NCBI GenBank assembly: GCA_949752735.1
Contig: OX457037.1
Span: 35,314,446 to 35,378,445, forward strand
Direction of reading: 5' to 3'
Length of the DNA stretch: 64,000 nt
Origin: Lumbricus terrestris
Lineage: Eukaryota > Annelida > Clitellata > Crassiclitellata > Lumbricidae
Shown here piece after piece: positions 1-12,402 of the stretch. A program made the position numbers and the translations under genes. Every line of letters starts with the position of its first letter. Position 1 is the stretch's first letter. A model generated the notes under the pieces. It was not told the origin of the DNA. It ran no database searches and worked only from the letters and a program-made list of their open reading frames with translations.

Positions 1-107
1 GTTCTTGTGAATATTATTGTTTCAACTGCATAATTGTACCGTACACTGTATACTGTATAGTATATATACCCGGTTGCGGTTTGTCAACCGGATTGCTGAG
101 AACCTTA
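1..107. repeat. Interspersed repeat fragment at left edge
   Basis: The first ~105 bases match 12918-12990 closely, including the stretch TTGTGAATATTATTGTTTCA and the later CGGTTGCGGTTTGTCAACCGG palindrome. Homology to copy B of the big duplication only begins after this fragment, near the shared AGAGCACAGCAAACAAAGCA. Confidence 0.6.
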
Positions 108-572
108 TAAAGAGCACAGCAAACAAAGCATACTCTCACAAATTCGTGAAGTGGCGGGAAACTCACTGCAGCCATACGGTCACGTGTCTATAAAGGGGAC
201 GTCAAGCTCGCCTTAAAGCAGTAGTATGCGAAACAAATTTCTGGCCATGGTAACGGCCTCTGTTTTCATAGACCCTGGTCAAATCGGATCCATCCATCCT
301 GAAAGCAGAATTTTCGCAGTACACACATAGGCTACACGCACAGACATACAGACCGTATAATGTCAACCGAATCTATAATTCGCTGCATTGCGGTTCGCGA
401 TTCCATCGGCCGTATGTGTCTGTGTGTACTCAGTTGCTCAGTTGCTCAATGCTCAGTCCAGATTATACGGGACGACAGAGTTTATCACCTTCTATATTCA
501 GAGGAATATATAGGCTATATAAATCTATATTTCTTCATATAATTAATTGTACATGTGTGTGCGTGCTTGTTT

Positions 573-795
573 GTGTGGTGGAGGGGTGTGGGTTTGGGTG
601 GGTTTGGGTGGTTGGGTGGGTGTGTGGGTGGGTGGGTGTGAGGTGTGGTCGCAAGTTCGAATCTACCTCAAGCCACTGCGTATACAGCGACCCTGGATAA
701 GTTGTTAAGCCACAATTGCGTGTGACGAAGGCAACAGGAAGCCACCTCACTCATCTCTTCCCCGGTTGGCATAAAAGCCAAAGAGCCTGCATTCG
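573..795 (+). repeat. GT-rich tract joined to tRNA-like SINE fragment
   Basis: A G/T-rich stretch (573-650) runs into GGTCGCAAGTTCGAATCTAC, which fits an RNA polymerase III B box (GTTCGAATC). About 130 bp of conserved tail follow. The same arrangement occurs in copy B at 16183-16500. It is probably a tRNA-derived SINE whose 5' end has been replaced by the microsatellite. No complete tRNA cloverleaf is visible. Confidence 0.5.
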
Positions 796-810
796 GTCAG
801 ATAGCGCATC

Positions 811-870
811 ATATATATATATATTTATATATATATTTATATATATATTTATATATATTTATATATATAC
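811..870. repeat. AT-rich microsatellite (TATATATTTA-like)
   Basis: Alternating TA with interspersed TTTA. The copy B counterpart at 16497-16525 is shorter, so the tract varies in length between copies. Confidence 0.9.
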
Positions 871-1390
871 TAGCTGTGATACCCGGCGTTGCCCGGGTAA
901 TTTAGATTTTTTGTCCCCAAACCCAGCTCCACCTGCCCCTGTGGGGCGGATTTCGCCGCCCATTTAGGGTTTGTAAATGGCAATGTATGCCTCTCTGCTT
1001 GGAAGATCTTCCCCAATTCTGCTGGTTAAGCTCATGTCTGCATGGGCACCTCTTAGTATATAATTATACTCCTTGGTCGAAGGCATTTATCTTTTCCCAG
1101 GGCTGCTGCGCTGAGAGCGCTCGAGTTTCATGCTCAGCTTTGGCGAAAAATGACGTAAAATGACCAAGGCAATTATTGCAAAACGATTACAGTATGGCGC
1201 GTCGTATACTTCAGCGATGGTGTAAGTAACACAACGAAATTTTAAAATGTCTATATCTCGGGATTTAAAGTGAATAAAGAGCTGAAAATGGCACTACTGG
1301 TTAATTCTGGTGAACGTCTATGTATTTGCAATGTGTCAGGTCAACAACTGCAAAACTGCGAGCGTGCATTCTGGACAAAGTCACATACAT
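869..1390 (+). repeat. Interspersed repeat with CCCGGCGTTGCCCGGG end
   Basis: It begins near ACTAGCTGTGATACCCGGCG and continues through a diverged body. Related copies are at 12403-13310 and 16527-17045, and in reverse at 56400-56880. All share the near-palindromic CCCGGCGTTGCCCGGG followed by AAATTT-rich sequence and a 'wTTTGTCC' block. I do not recognise the family and no open reading frame is kept. Confidence 0.6.
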
Positions 1391-1557
1391 AGCCACATCC
1401 TTTCTTATAGATATAGAAAATTATATAATTATATATGTGTAGACTATAATATAGTCGTATACACGTGTGGAAGGCCTATTCGAATTACCATAATTATACA
1501 TAAGTATGCATTGACGTTCAAATTCGCCCATTATAATTGTATTGCATTGAATCCATA

Positions 1558-1870
1558 ATTTTATTATAGCGCCTCTCTCATTGAATACTAATCAGAGGCA
1601 CTCGCAGAGCGAGAGACCAAGAGAGAAAAAAAGTGGTAGGCTATATTGCGAAAGCGAAATGAGACATTTGGCCAATCAGTTAACAAGGAGGAGGAGGCTG
1701 GTATAGCCTACTACAGCGCAGGATCAATGGAAGCAAAGGCTGGCGTTTTAGCCATGCAGTCCTAGCACCCGGGACAAAGAGATCATGCCAATCAAAGGAG
1801 CGGAGCGTGCGCAGAGAAGTGGCCGAGGTCGGCAGACTAATGAGGTCCCACATAATATTATATTTTGGAT
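1558..1870 (-). mobile_element. CR1-like LINE 3'-end fragment (copy A)
   Basis: This is the counterpart of 17353-17655. On the minus strand, copy B translates to a LINE C-terminal end (DLFVPRAR...TRAF), matching the better kept element at 42952-44262 (DLFVPRSR...HRAF). Here the frame is broken by small indels. The edge nearest 1565 carries the tail motif TAGCGCC...GGCACTCGC typical of this family's 3' end. Confidence 0.6.
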
Positions 1871-1945
1871 ATATATATACTTGGGAGCTCGACCAGTATT
1901 GTAGAGGTCCATGCAGTTCGTGAGCAGTTTATCAGTTTCTGCCGG

Positions 1946-2392
1946 TGTCACGAAATAGAGTATACCCCGTATTAATTGTATCCCCCAAAATAAAAAAAGT
2001 CGAAAAAACCGCTTCCGCGTGTAGTTTTTTTCCAAATTAATTTTCACCTGCTTTGTTTTGAACAATGACACTAACAGGTATGTTTATTCCGACTAGATAA
2101 TTTGTTTTGCCCTGTTTTTAGAGCACTTAAAACATTTAAAACACTTAAGAACACTCAGAGTAACTAAATAAATTCGAGTTGCCTTTATCTGAGCATTGCC
2201 TAGGACACTTAAAACAATTAGAGTCACTCTAAATTTTGATTACAGCATAAATATTTTTATTATGCGCATTTTTCAAAAAAGGGATAGAATGGTTTATCCC
2301 CCCGGATAGTATAGACCGGTTAATTCCATCCGGAGGGATAGATTAATTCATCCCCCCGGATAGCTTTCAGGGGGATACTCCGTTTCATGACA
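1946..2392. mobile_element. 447-bp inverted-repeat element, present in copy A only
   Basis: Termini TGTCACGAAATAGAGTATAC and its imperfect inverse (about 23 bp, about 5 mismatches) bound the element. CCGG flanks both sides (1942-1945 and 2393-2396). Copy B has the empty site with a single CCGG at 17730-17733. There is no coding capacity. The 4-bp duplication with long inverted ends suggests a non-autonomous DNA transposon. TG...CA ends also allow a solo LTR, but inverted ends of this length are unusual for LTRs. Confidence 0.8.
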
Positions 2393-2790
2393 CCGGCATT
2401 CTATAGATGTAGGCTACCTGAACGTCTCTTATAAGTACATATATGTAGGACTATGAAATTTTCAAAAACGACGGACTAACCTTGGAGTTGAAAAGACTAA
2501 AGAACGTAACGTTCGAAAGAAACAGTAGGCTATTATACGCCTATATATATCGTATAGGCCCTACTCGTTCTCGTCTTTAGCACGCGGTGCATTGTGAAGG
2601 ATTTGGTGCAGCTCGTTTTGGAAGTATAATTATAGCGGCTTTATAGCCAATGGATCTAATGTAAAAACCGAGCGTGGCCTATAAGTGGGCCCTAGGCCTA
2701 TAGTATAGACCTATACCTAATTGACTGCTTACTTTATATAGCGCCGTGTCAATAGACTAATTCACGATCGATGTTTAGGCTTATAATATA

Positions 2791-3069
2791 CAGGGTGGGC
2801 CAAAAAAGACCCACCTGTATACGGTTCTTTTCAATATCTTGACCAAAAGTAGGAATTGCGAAATAAAATTTTACAGGCTTATAGACAATTCATATTTACA
2901 CATAATGGCCAGATTTCATAAAAATATTTCAAACAGAACAAAAGTTATATCACTTTTAGTCCCTTCTTGGTTTCCTTTTGTTACCAAGAGTTTTCATGTT
3001 TATTTTGATGTGATGCTATATCTTGTTTACTTCTTGGCTCAATAAAAAATTGATTGATTGATTGATTGA
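2791..3069 (+). mobile_element. Non-autonomous IS630/mariner-type element fragment
   Basis: It starts CAGGGTGGGCCAAAAAAGAC after TATA, the terminus type shared with elements at 17962 and 19977. Its 2850-2960 body is homologous, in reverse orientation, to 19805-19925 of copy B (shared block around AATATTTCAAACAGAACAAA). It ends in a (TTGA)n run at 3050-3069. No matching right inverted end was found, so it is truncated. Confidence 0.6.
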
Positions 3070-3596
3070 AGCCTGATTGCAAATAACAGGTTTAAACAAT
3101 TGGAACGGGTGCTTAATATCTAGTATGCCAGCTCCACATAAAGCTCATTTTCGCCCAATGCCGTATTTGTTGTATAGGAAAATGTATAAAGCGCCCCTTA
3201 CAGTAGTATACTATCTATTCAGTGGCGCTGTCAAGAATAAGCAAAGTCTTATATCGCAAGTATTCAAACAAATAAACGCAGCCCACCGTCTCGATTCTTC
3301 AGATTTAGCTAGGCCCTATATAATTATGTGCTGTTAATACGATAATGATTCATTAAGATTAAACATAATTGTTCAAAAAGTAAGTAAGATCTTACCGATT
3401 GGTGTCTGCGATGAAGTAATGATATCTTCAGATAGTATGGCGACAACTAGTTGTCGCATAGGCGAAAATTGAATTGTTGCGTCTGTCGCAACGCATGCAT
3501 CCACCACGGCATGTAGTTTCGAATGTGACCTAAACCCTCGACCAGGCTGGACTGTTGTGTGAGGATGAGCGATGATGGGCGAGAGAGAACACAATC

Positions 3597-3621
3597 AGCA
3601 GCAGCAGCAGAAGCAGCAGGG

Positions 3622-3678
<57 letters not shown>

Positions 3679-3692
3679 GTAGCAGCAGCAGA
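3597..3692. repeat. Imperfect CAG trinucleotide tract (copy A)
   Basis: CAG/CAGAAG/GGCAG repeats, with a longer pure run at 3632-3672. The copy B tract (21300-21402) has a different pattern of interruptions. The 86-aa alanine-rich frame on the minus strand is a by-product of the repeat. Confidence 0.9.
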
Positions 3693-4215
3693 TGTAGCGA
3701 CACACACACGGTAGTCTCTGTATATTATGCAACTATTCTGGCCTTTCCTTTCCTATCTACGACCTTCCTGCCTCCAGCCAGCGTCCGTCCTTCTCCTCAG
3801 CTAAATCATCAGTGGCTGTTGAGCCTGGTGTCACAGCAGCATGAAGCGATTTCTATATAACGCCTGCATGTATATGTCTCGCGGCGTTTCCTTTCACAAG
3901 CCGCTGCTGCAGCAGAGCCTGCGAGTATCTTTGAACTAAATGGATGTCTTTGTGCGCATGCGTGTGGGGGATTACGCCTCGAGATGAATGGATCCAGACG
4001 CATACAAGACCAAATTCAGTGATTCATTCACCCGGTGATTTATATAGCACCTCTGCGGCGGGTTCAAAGTGGGTGGGAACGCGTGGGGGAGCGGTGTTAT
4101 ACCAATACCACTGCTCTCGAAATTCTATACTTGAGCTCCCGCTGAACACCATACTGTAAATACATGTGATCCTGAAAGCATATGCATGTATGCAATACTA
4201 TGCATACGTACGTAT

Positions 4216-4432
4216 GTGCACTTCTTGTAGCGCCCCTTCAAGATTTCTACTCAGAAGCGCTCCCGACTACAGCGCGGACACTGAATCCGAGTTTCACGCC
4301 GAAGCGCATGAGCAATAATTATTGCGATTGAAGGACTTGCTCGAGGTATCTACGAGGCGGCTTGAGGTGGATTTGAACCTTCAACCCTGCAGCTGAAAGG
4401 CAACGAACATACCCACTGCACCACCGCGCCCC
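4216..4432 (-). repeat. tRNA-derived SINE (copy A)
   Basis: On the minus strand it runs GGGGCGCGGTGGTGCAGTGG (A-box region), then GGTTCAAATCC (B box), then a body and the tail GAGCGCTTCTGAGTAG...GGGCGCTACAAGAAGTGCAC. Same family: 13434-13642, 23630-23845, and partial copies at 49302-49450 and 61728-61812. Confidence 0.75.
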
Positions 4433-5049
4433 ACATGCGATCTAATAAACTTTTCGTCGGCGTTCCCTCTGCTCACCCATTTAGCATTCACACTGCCCAC
4501 TCAAACCACTTTAAACACTGTCCCCAGAGTGACCGCCCAGAAGTACATGTATATAGGCCTATACTCCAAACTCTGCAGCAAAGGTCAACTAGAACAGTTT
4601 TAGGTTAGTATAGAACGTATTAGATAGCCTTCTGGGAAGCAATCGCAATTCCAAGGGCAGTCCATGTCACACCGACGGGCCTACCACGCAGCAAGCGCTG
4701 TTCTGCATGGTTAGCTGTGCGGGAAAACGGGACCATGAGCCTGCCTTTCCAGTGGTGCGAGGGTTGCGAGTTGCGACAACCCTGGGTCTACTATACAGGA
4801 TGACAGAGATCCACAGATAAGTTGGATCAAGGCCAGCAGCAGGCATCGTAAAATCATGAAAGCGATCGTGTAAACGGACAGGAAGCCAGTGTGAAACTTC
4901 CAGCATGTGACTAAACACGTGATCGACTTTGTGTGTACGACTGTTCGGTCAACATGATGCACAGCAGATTGCAGTAGACGATCGTCGCACGCCAGGCAGA
5001 CGGTAGAGTAATTTCCTAGAAGCTATTGTTTGCCGTAGTAACGTTTTTG

Positions 5050-5680
5050 TGACAACAACAACAACAGCATTGTGACTAGATTGCCATAGTTAGGCCCTTC
5101 ATCGTATAACAACAATTGCATTGTGACTTCGTAGAGACTTTAGATTGCCATAGTAACCTCATATAAGAACAATTGCATTGTGATTTCATAAAGGCTTTAG
5201 AATGCCATAGAAACTTCTTATAACAACAACTGCATTGTGACTACATAGAGGCTTTAGATTGCATATAGTTACCTCGTATAACAACAATTGCATTGTGACT
5301 TCATAGAGGTTTTAGATTGCCATAGTCACCTCGTATAACAACAATCGCAATTGACTTCATAGAGGCATTGTGACTTCATAAAGGCTCTAGATTCGAATGC
5401 CATAGTAACGTATTATAACAACAATTGCATTGTGACTTCATAGAGGCTTTAGATTGCATATAGTTACCTCGTCTAACAACATTTGCATTGTGACTTCATA
5501 GAGGCTTCACATTGCCATAGTAACCTCTCTTGATTGTCATAATAACCTCTCATTAGTTACATTGTTGTTTCATTTAAATTATAAACTGTCAATGGGGCTT
5601 CTTAAAATAAATATTTGCTGTTATGTCATAGAGGCCATAAATTGCCATAGCAACCTATGATGATAATTGCATTGTGATAA
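5050..5680. repeat. 57-60 bp minisatellite (copy A)
   Basis: About ten degenerate copies of a unit built from ACAACAATTGCATTGTGACT, then TCATAGAGGCTTTAGATTGC and CATAGTAACCTCGTAT. Units vary by small indels. The array is repeated almost unchanged in copy B. Confidence 0.85.
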
Positions 5681-5695
5681 GCTTTTAATCCTATG

Positions 5696-6004
5696 GATGT
5701 ATGTATGTATGTATGTATGTATGTATGTATGTATGTATGTATGTATGTATGTATGTATGTATGTATGTATGTATGTATGTATGTACGTACGTATGTACGT
5801 ATGTACGTATGTACGTATGTACGTATGTACGTATGTATGTATGTATGTATGTATGTATGTATGTATGTATGTATGTATGTATGTATGTATGTATGTATGT
5901 ATGTATGTATGTATGTATGTATGTATGTATGTATGTATGTATGCATGTATGTATATATGTACGTATGCATGCATACAGGCATGCATGAATGTATGTATGT
6001 ATGC
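5696..6004. repeat. (TATG)n microsatellite with TACG variants (copy A)
   Basis: About 300 bp of TATG with a central block alternating TATG and TACG (5785-5835). It is directly abutted on the right by the transposon at 6005, and the same repeat resumes on that element's other side (8227-8280). The long MYVC and HTYI frames here are repeat translations. Confidence 0.95.
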
Positions 6005-8226
6005 TAGTGTGGTCCACAGATACATGGTAAAAAATAAAGTTCAAGCTAAAAACCAGGGCGCCCTCCCAGTTTGTTAGACTTATCAATAGTATTATTGAGA
6101 CAAAATTTCAGTTTCCTATTCCAACTGGAAGGCGGTGCTCAACGACTGTCTTACTTTGCATGGGCCAATGAAAAGACGTTAATTGTAGAAATAAATGTGT
6201 TGAGCATACATTGCAATACAATTGTGCTTTATTTCAAGAAAGATGATACATTACTGTAACATGACAATATTTGTGACACTTAAACAATTGGTGAGCTTGA
6301 AATATAAAATTTCAGTAGGTTTTTAATATGGAATATGTCAAAAAATGTCAAAAACATTGTTAAATCCACGAATGTCTATTGTTCTCGTTTTATGACTCCA
6401 AACATACGATGACGTCTACACTGTAGAAGGCTTTGCAAGCACAGTGTCAACAGCATATTTCTTTGTTGATTGAGTGGGGCAGCTTTTCTATTTGCCTCAA
6501 CCACTTGGAGAAAATACTGCTTTCTTCTTCATCAGTGATGAGTCAGTTTAATTCCTTGAACAACTTCACACTTCTCTCAGTCATGTAATTTACCACTCTC
6601 AATTGCTGACTTCAGCCTCTACCCTGCTGATAATCATCATCGTCAGGCTATTGCACTGGTGTAATTATAAAAAGGAATCACCAACTTTCAGGCGTGGCAG
6701 TAGTGTCAGTGTTCACTGGGTTGCAAACTCGCCCAGGAAATCCCCCTCCTTCTGTATCGCAGCACTATACCGTCAACATCCTTTCACTAGGATTTGCAGT
6801 CATTCCGTAAAAAATCTTCACCTTATATGAACCATATCAGGCAGATGGCAGCATAACAGTGTCAGACATTCAGCGTCATCTGAAAGGCACTAAGTATTGA
6901 TAGTTTTCTAGAACATTCTTGGCAGCAACGTTGACCTACAAATAATAGTCACCTGAATCAAAAGTCCTATATCAATCAAAATTGACAATTTGACAGATCT
7001 TGTCCTGGAGTTTCAGCAGCAAGAGGATGCCTTTGAGTGAAGGAGGGCACTCAATCACAAAAGGATGAATCTGAGTTTTTCTTTAGATTGAATACTTCAC
7101 GTTGATTGCTAAATCGTACAATTATTTTGATGATATGCAGTAACCTGGCCATTCAACGTGCATGGTAAATTGGGCTCTCCAGTTTCTTAGTGAGGGTTGA
7201 CTTCCAAGGACAACCATTGACACCTCAATGACTTCTCGGTAGTCGTCTCTGAAATTGACTTTAATTTTAGCAGTCTACTTGATGAAACTGATCGCTCTCT
7301 CATGTGAGGCTTCAGTAGCGGATACGACTTCCAGTACTCGGATGTTGTCACGTGTCACACCATCCCACACAGCTTTAAATCTCTTTAAGATTATATTTTG
7401 GATTAGATGGACAACAACACAAGATGAAGATTTTGGCTTAAATCAACTCCATCACAATGACGACAGCAGGCCAACCACAAGAACATTTTACATATCCTGT
7501 TTTCCCGAAAAACGTACACTTCCCTAAAAGGCTAAAACGTCCGGTGTTGTGTCAAAGATCAAGTCTTAGCCATTATCAGCGAGTCTCAATAACTTTAGAA
7601 GATGATGAATGACCTTGGATTTAAATTATATCCTGTCATAGAGGGACATTTGGGCATACCAAAGAGTTTAGCGAAACCATCACCTGAAACTAGCACTCAC
7701 AGGCGGCCAACATTTTCAGTGTACTGCAAGTGGTTAATTTGGTACAAATTCAGATCCTACAGCTTCAGCATGCTCCATCTTGGCTTCTTAGGCACTCCAT
7801 ATGAATGGTTTTCCGTGAAAATGGCAGGACAAAAGGATCGCACATAAGCGCTGCAGTAATTGTGACCAACAATCTCAATGCTTCATGATCAGATCACCTG
7901 GAGTGTTATTGCTATCAAAATGCACTTGTCACTTGATGGCTAAACAGCTGCTAAGTAGTTAGCACTGACTGTAAAAAGTATTATAGTGCAACAGAATCTA
8001 TTTCAAGATCATCTACATGACAAGGGTTGAGGTCTTTGATCAAGCTAAAAGGCATCAAGATTTCTTGCTAATACAACTACATGGTAATATTTCGATGTCG
8101 TTGAGCACCGCCTTCCAGTTGGACTGGGAAGCTGAAATTTGGTCTCAATAATACTATTGACAGGTCTAACAAACTGAGAGGGCGCCTTGGTACCTAGCTT
8201 GAATTTTATTTTTTTGGACCACCCTA
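6005..8226. mobile_element. 2.2-kb DNA transposon with ~140-bp inverted ends (copy A)
   Basis: The left end (TAGTGTGGTCCA..., to ~6150) is an inverted copy of the right end (8088-8226, ...TGGACCACCCTA), including the shared blocks AGTTTGTTAGAC and CAACTGGAAGGCGGTGCTCA. The interior has no intact frame. On the minus strand at about 7110-7200 a peptide KLESPIYHAR, stop, MARLLHIIKIIV resembles a conserved 'HARWMA..IY..KI' motif I associate from memory with cnidarian and other invertebrate transposon proteins. The family is unassigned. It sits inside a TATG microsatellite. Confidence 0.75.
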
Positions 8227-8725
8227 ATGTATACATGTATGTATGTATGTTTGTATGTATGTATGAATGTATGTATGTATTTTAACTTCCAATGCAATTA
8301 AATTTTAGTCAATATTCCAATCCCTATTCAAAAACTTACTAGAAGTCAGTGGCAAAATTTGAGGGAATGTTCCAACCTGCTCGGGTCCCATAAGGTGACT
8401 GCGCCTATGACGGGAGGATTAAGTGAAGTGAAGAACAGTGGTCAAGTCGAGATATATAGCCTACTGATTTTTATTCCCATTACCGACTAAAGCAATGAGC
8501 AATTAGTTGCAGCCTAAACAACGTTTGTAAATACTTGAACATTTATTTAAACCAATTAGCGTTTACGCGGTTACACCGTACACGTTTACTTTACACATCT
8601 TCAAATCTCGGTCATCCAAACCTCTAAAGTTCCAGACCGAGAGCGTGGTAGCTACATGCACGTCAGAGTCGCGGTGACCGAACCCACTGTACGAGTCGTA
8701 GTCACAGAATAGCCTACGGGGCACC
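8227..8725. other. Remainder of copy A up to the gap
   Basis: It contains the continuation of the TATG repeat (8227-8280), then ordinary unique-looking sequence identical to 27636-28134. No gene was seen. Confidence 0.7.
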
Positions 8726-8925
8726 NNNNNNNNNNNNNNNNNNNNNNNNNNNNNNNNNNNNNNNNNNNNNNNNNNNNNNNNNNNNNNNNNNNNNNNNNNN
8801 NNNNNNNNNNNNNNNNNNNNNNNNNNNNNNNNNNNNNNNNNNNNNNNNNNNNNNNNNNNNNNNNNNNNNNNNNNNNNNNNNNNNNNNNNNNNNNNNNNNN
8901 NNNNNNNNNNNNNNNNNNNNNNNNN
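8726..8925. other. Assembly gap (200 N)
   Basis: Exactly 200 N. This round number is a placeholder, so the true distance is unknown. Copy A ends at its left edge, while copy B continues with GGGCAAATCACGCACC at 28135. The right edge of the gap (8926) starts unrelated repeat sequence. Confidence 1.
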
Positions 8926-9130
8926 ACCTACTTTATTCTCTTTGTTACTTTATTCTCTTTTTATTTGTTGGGGTGGTGTCAGAAAGGGGATCCGGCCAGG
9001 CCGTAAAACCCGTAAAACCCGTAAAACCCCTCCATCTTAAATTCCTGTCTACGCCACCGTCATTCACCATCGCAACTTGTCATGCATTCATTCATTTATT
9101 CATTCGTTCGTTCGTTCATTCATTCATTTC
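8926..9130 (-). repeat. Interspersed repeat, same family as 47335-47585
   Basis: It shares GGTGTCAGAAAGGG(G/C)AT, GGCCAGGCC(G/A)TAAAAC, the 'TTTATTCTCTTTGTTAC' block and the end TCTACGCCAC with the element in the DHX15 intron at 47335-47585, in opposite orientation. Its left side is cut by the gap. A CATT/CGTT tetranucleotide run follows (9083-9128). Confidence 0.6.
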
Positions 9131-10499
9131 ATCTGAACAGTTTTTAGACATTTTCCGTTATTTTATTGATATGAGTCCAAACGTGGGTTTAACGATCAGC
9201 GATAATAATACATGTACATGTATGTCAACAGGTTGCAAACTCTACTGCTCCGCGTGTAGTCGACTCTGTAACAATAAGCTAGCTAATGGTATCTAGCAGA
9301 GCATCGGAGATTGGCGGTGATGAGAAAGAATTGACCTTCCTAATGCACTGGTCGACTATGGAGGCAATGAAAATGTGTTTGTTGCTTGTGATGTTCACAA
9401 AAAGCTTCATATAAATTCATTAATTTTGTGCTTATTTCGCAATTCTGACGCTGTTTTGTCATCCGTGCGCGCCGTAGATATATAATATATATATAGATAT
9501 ATATAAAAGATAGTCTATATATAATATACATAATATATAATATATATCAGCAATGTTACGGGAAAGGTTACATATATATTTATACGCTGTGGCGCTGCAA
9601 AAATAATTCCTGTAACTTTGCGGGTAATTTAGGCAATAAAAGAGTTGGCAAGCCTTTAACGTTAATGAATTGTCTTCCGTTTTCGATCTGTTGCTGATGG
9701 CTAATTTCTACAGCTTGATACTGTTTTATTGAACGGGAAATTTCGCAATTATACTGTAGCCCGTTCGGCGTTCACTTTGGGCAATTAATCGTATCAGGGC
9801 TGTAGCCATAGGGGGTGTTTTGGGTGTTTGCACATCCTCCATCCCAATAAAATAATGCTATAATGAAATAATGCATGTAGGCTACCAACACAATCATGAT
9901 GCCTGTAAGGACTAATAGAATTCCATTTTGAAGCTCCTATTTATATCTGACATTTTACAATAGATTAGATCAACCCCCAAACCGCTTAATCAGTTGAGTT
10001 GGTTGCTTGTCGGATTGCTCGAAGTCGAAAAATCCGAAAAATCTACCATTGTTAGTATGCTAGAATAGCCTAGAAAAACTGCTGACCTTATTTTAAGTCT
10101 TTTGGTTAAAATCTTTGCAAAATCTACCATTTTCGCCTCCAAAGTAACTGATGATCTTTTTTGTTATAGTCTGTCGGTCTGCTTTAAAAATTGACAACCA
10201 CGTCCATGTAGGCTATGCCTATATGCAAGGCCGGTCGGCTTCTCGGGGAGGGATGGGATTTGTTACACATTCACTTTTCAAGGGGAATGGCACGCATTTG
10301 CATGGTATACGAGACCTCGCGATTTTTTCGAGATGGAAATTAATTTCTGGGGAAATTCCCCCCCCCAAACTCCGCTTCTCCAAGACATCTAGATAGACTA
10401 TAACGAAGATTGACCTCAATTTTACGGTGATTCATTCTAAGCCGGTCATCGAGATGTCCGAAAAGAGAGACGGAACGCATCTAAACGGGGGCCACATTG
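9131..10499. other. No gene seen; AT-rich with TE-like edges
   Basis: It holds an alternating TA block (9477-9550) and a CAGGGCTGTAGCCATAGGGG motif at 9797, similar to termini of hAT-type elements in general, but I found no partner terminus. Nothing codes convincingly on either strand. Confidence 0.5.
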
Positions 10500-10810
10500 G
10501 TCAGTAGTTGGTCAGTAGTTGGTCAGTAGTTGGTCAGTAGTGGGTCAGTAGTGGGTCAGTAGTGGGTCAGTAGTGGGTCAGTAGTGGGTCAGTAATGGGT
10601 CAGTAGTGGGTCAGTAGTGGGTCAGCAGTGGGTCAGTAATGGGTTAGTAGTGGGTCAGTAGTGGGTCAGTAGTGGGTCAGTAGTGGGTCAGTAGTGGGTC
10701 AGTAGTGGGTCAGTAGTGGGTCAGTAGTGGGTCAGTAGTGGGTCAGTAGTGGGTCAGTAGTGGGTCAGTAGTGGGTCAGTAGTGGGTCAGTAGTGGGTCA
10801 GTAGTGGGTC
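10500..10810. repeat. 11-bp minisatellite (TCAGTAGTGGG)n
   Basis: About 28 head-to-tail units. The first three read TCAGTAGTTGG, and three or four internal units carry a single change (TAATGGG, AGCAG, TTAG). The very low divergence points to recent expansion. 11 bp is close to one DNA helical turn. Confidence 0.95.
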
Positions 10811-12116
<1,306 letters not shown>

Positions 12117-12402
12117 TCTTCGAGAAAAAAACAATGTGCAGGTTATAAACAACACAGTCGTTGTGGAAGTCAGTGCAGAAGACAATCTCTTCTTGGACCG
12201 TTGGACGACGAGACGGATGCGATTCTGACAACATTCATTCTGACCACGTTCTTCGCTATTAACTGCAGTACACGGAGCACAGCTTTCCGCTCTCTCAAAA
12301 CTACTCTCTTTTCTCTTGGTCTTCCGCACTGGGAGCGCCTCTGATTGGTGGGCTTTGCGAGAGGCGCCTTGTCAATTTATCAATTCATTATAAATGCAAC
12401 TT
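12117..12402. other. No gene seen
   Basis: Short mixed-composition spacer between the GT tract and the next repeat. It has LINE-tail-like words (GGGAGCGCCTCTGATTGGTG, GAGAGGCGCC at 12330-12366) that suggest a decayed retroelement 3' end. Confidence 0.4.

Larger units (their letters stand above)
108..8725. repeat. Large direct duplication, copy A
   Basis: This segment is collinear with 15690-28134. The right part (about 4660-8725) matches 24073-28134 almost base for base, with a constant offset of 19413 that changes to 19409 across the TATG microsatellite, i.e. one tetranucleotide unit. The left part is more diverged and broken by insertions private to one copy. Copy A stops exactly at the 200-N gap, so a retained second haplotype (assembly artefact) is as plausible as a real tandem duplication. 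Confidence 0.9.

Noticed and set aside
3447..3707. Alanine-rich frames on the minus strand, here and at 21152-21412
   Set aside because: By-product of CAG repeats. The two copies differ in ways that ignore reading frame.
5621..6086. Six overlapping frames of 95-136 codons on both strands (MYVC and HTYI repeats)
   Set aside because: They are translations of a TATG microsatellite, open in all frames because the unit lacks stops. The same holds for 25034-25495.
10500..10810. CRISPR-like array
   Set aside because: Direct tandem units of 11 bp with no spacers, in a eukaryotic context.
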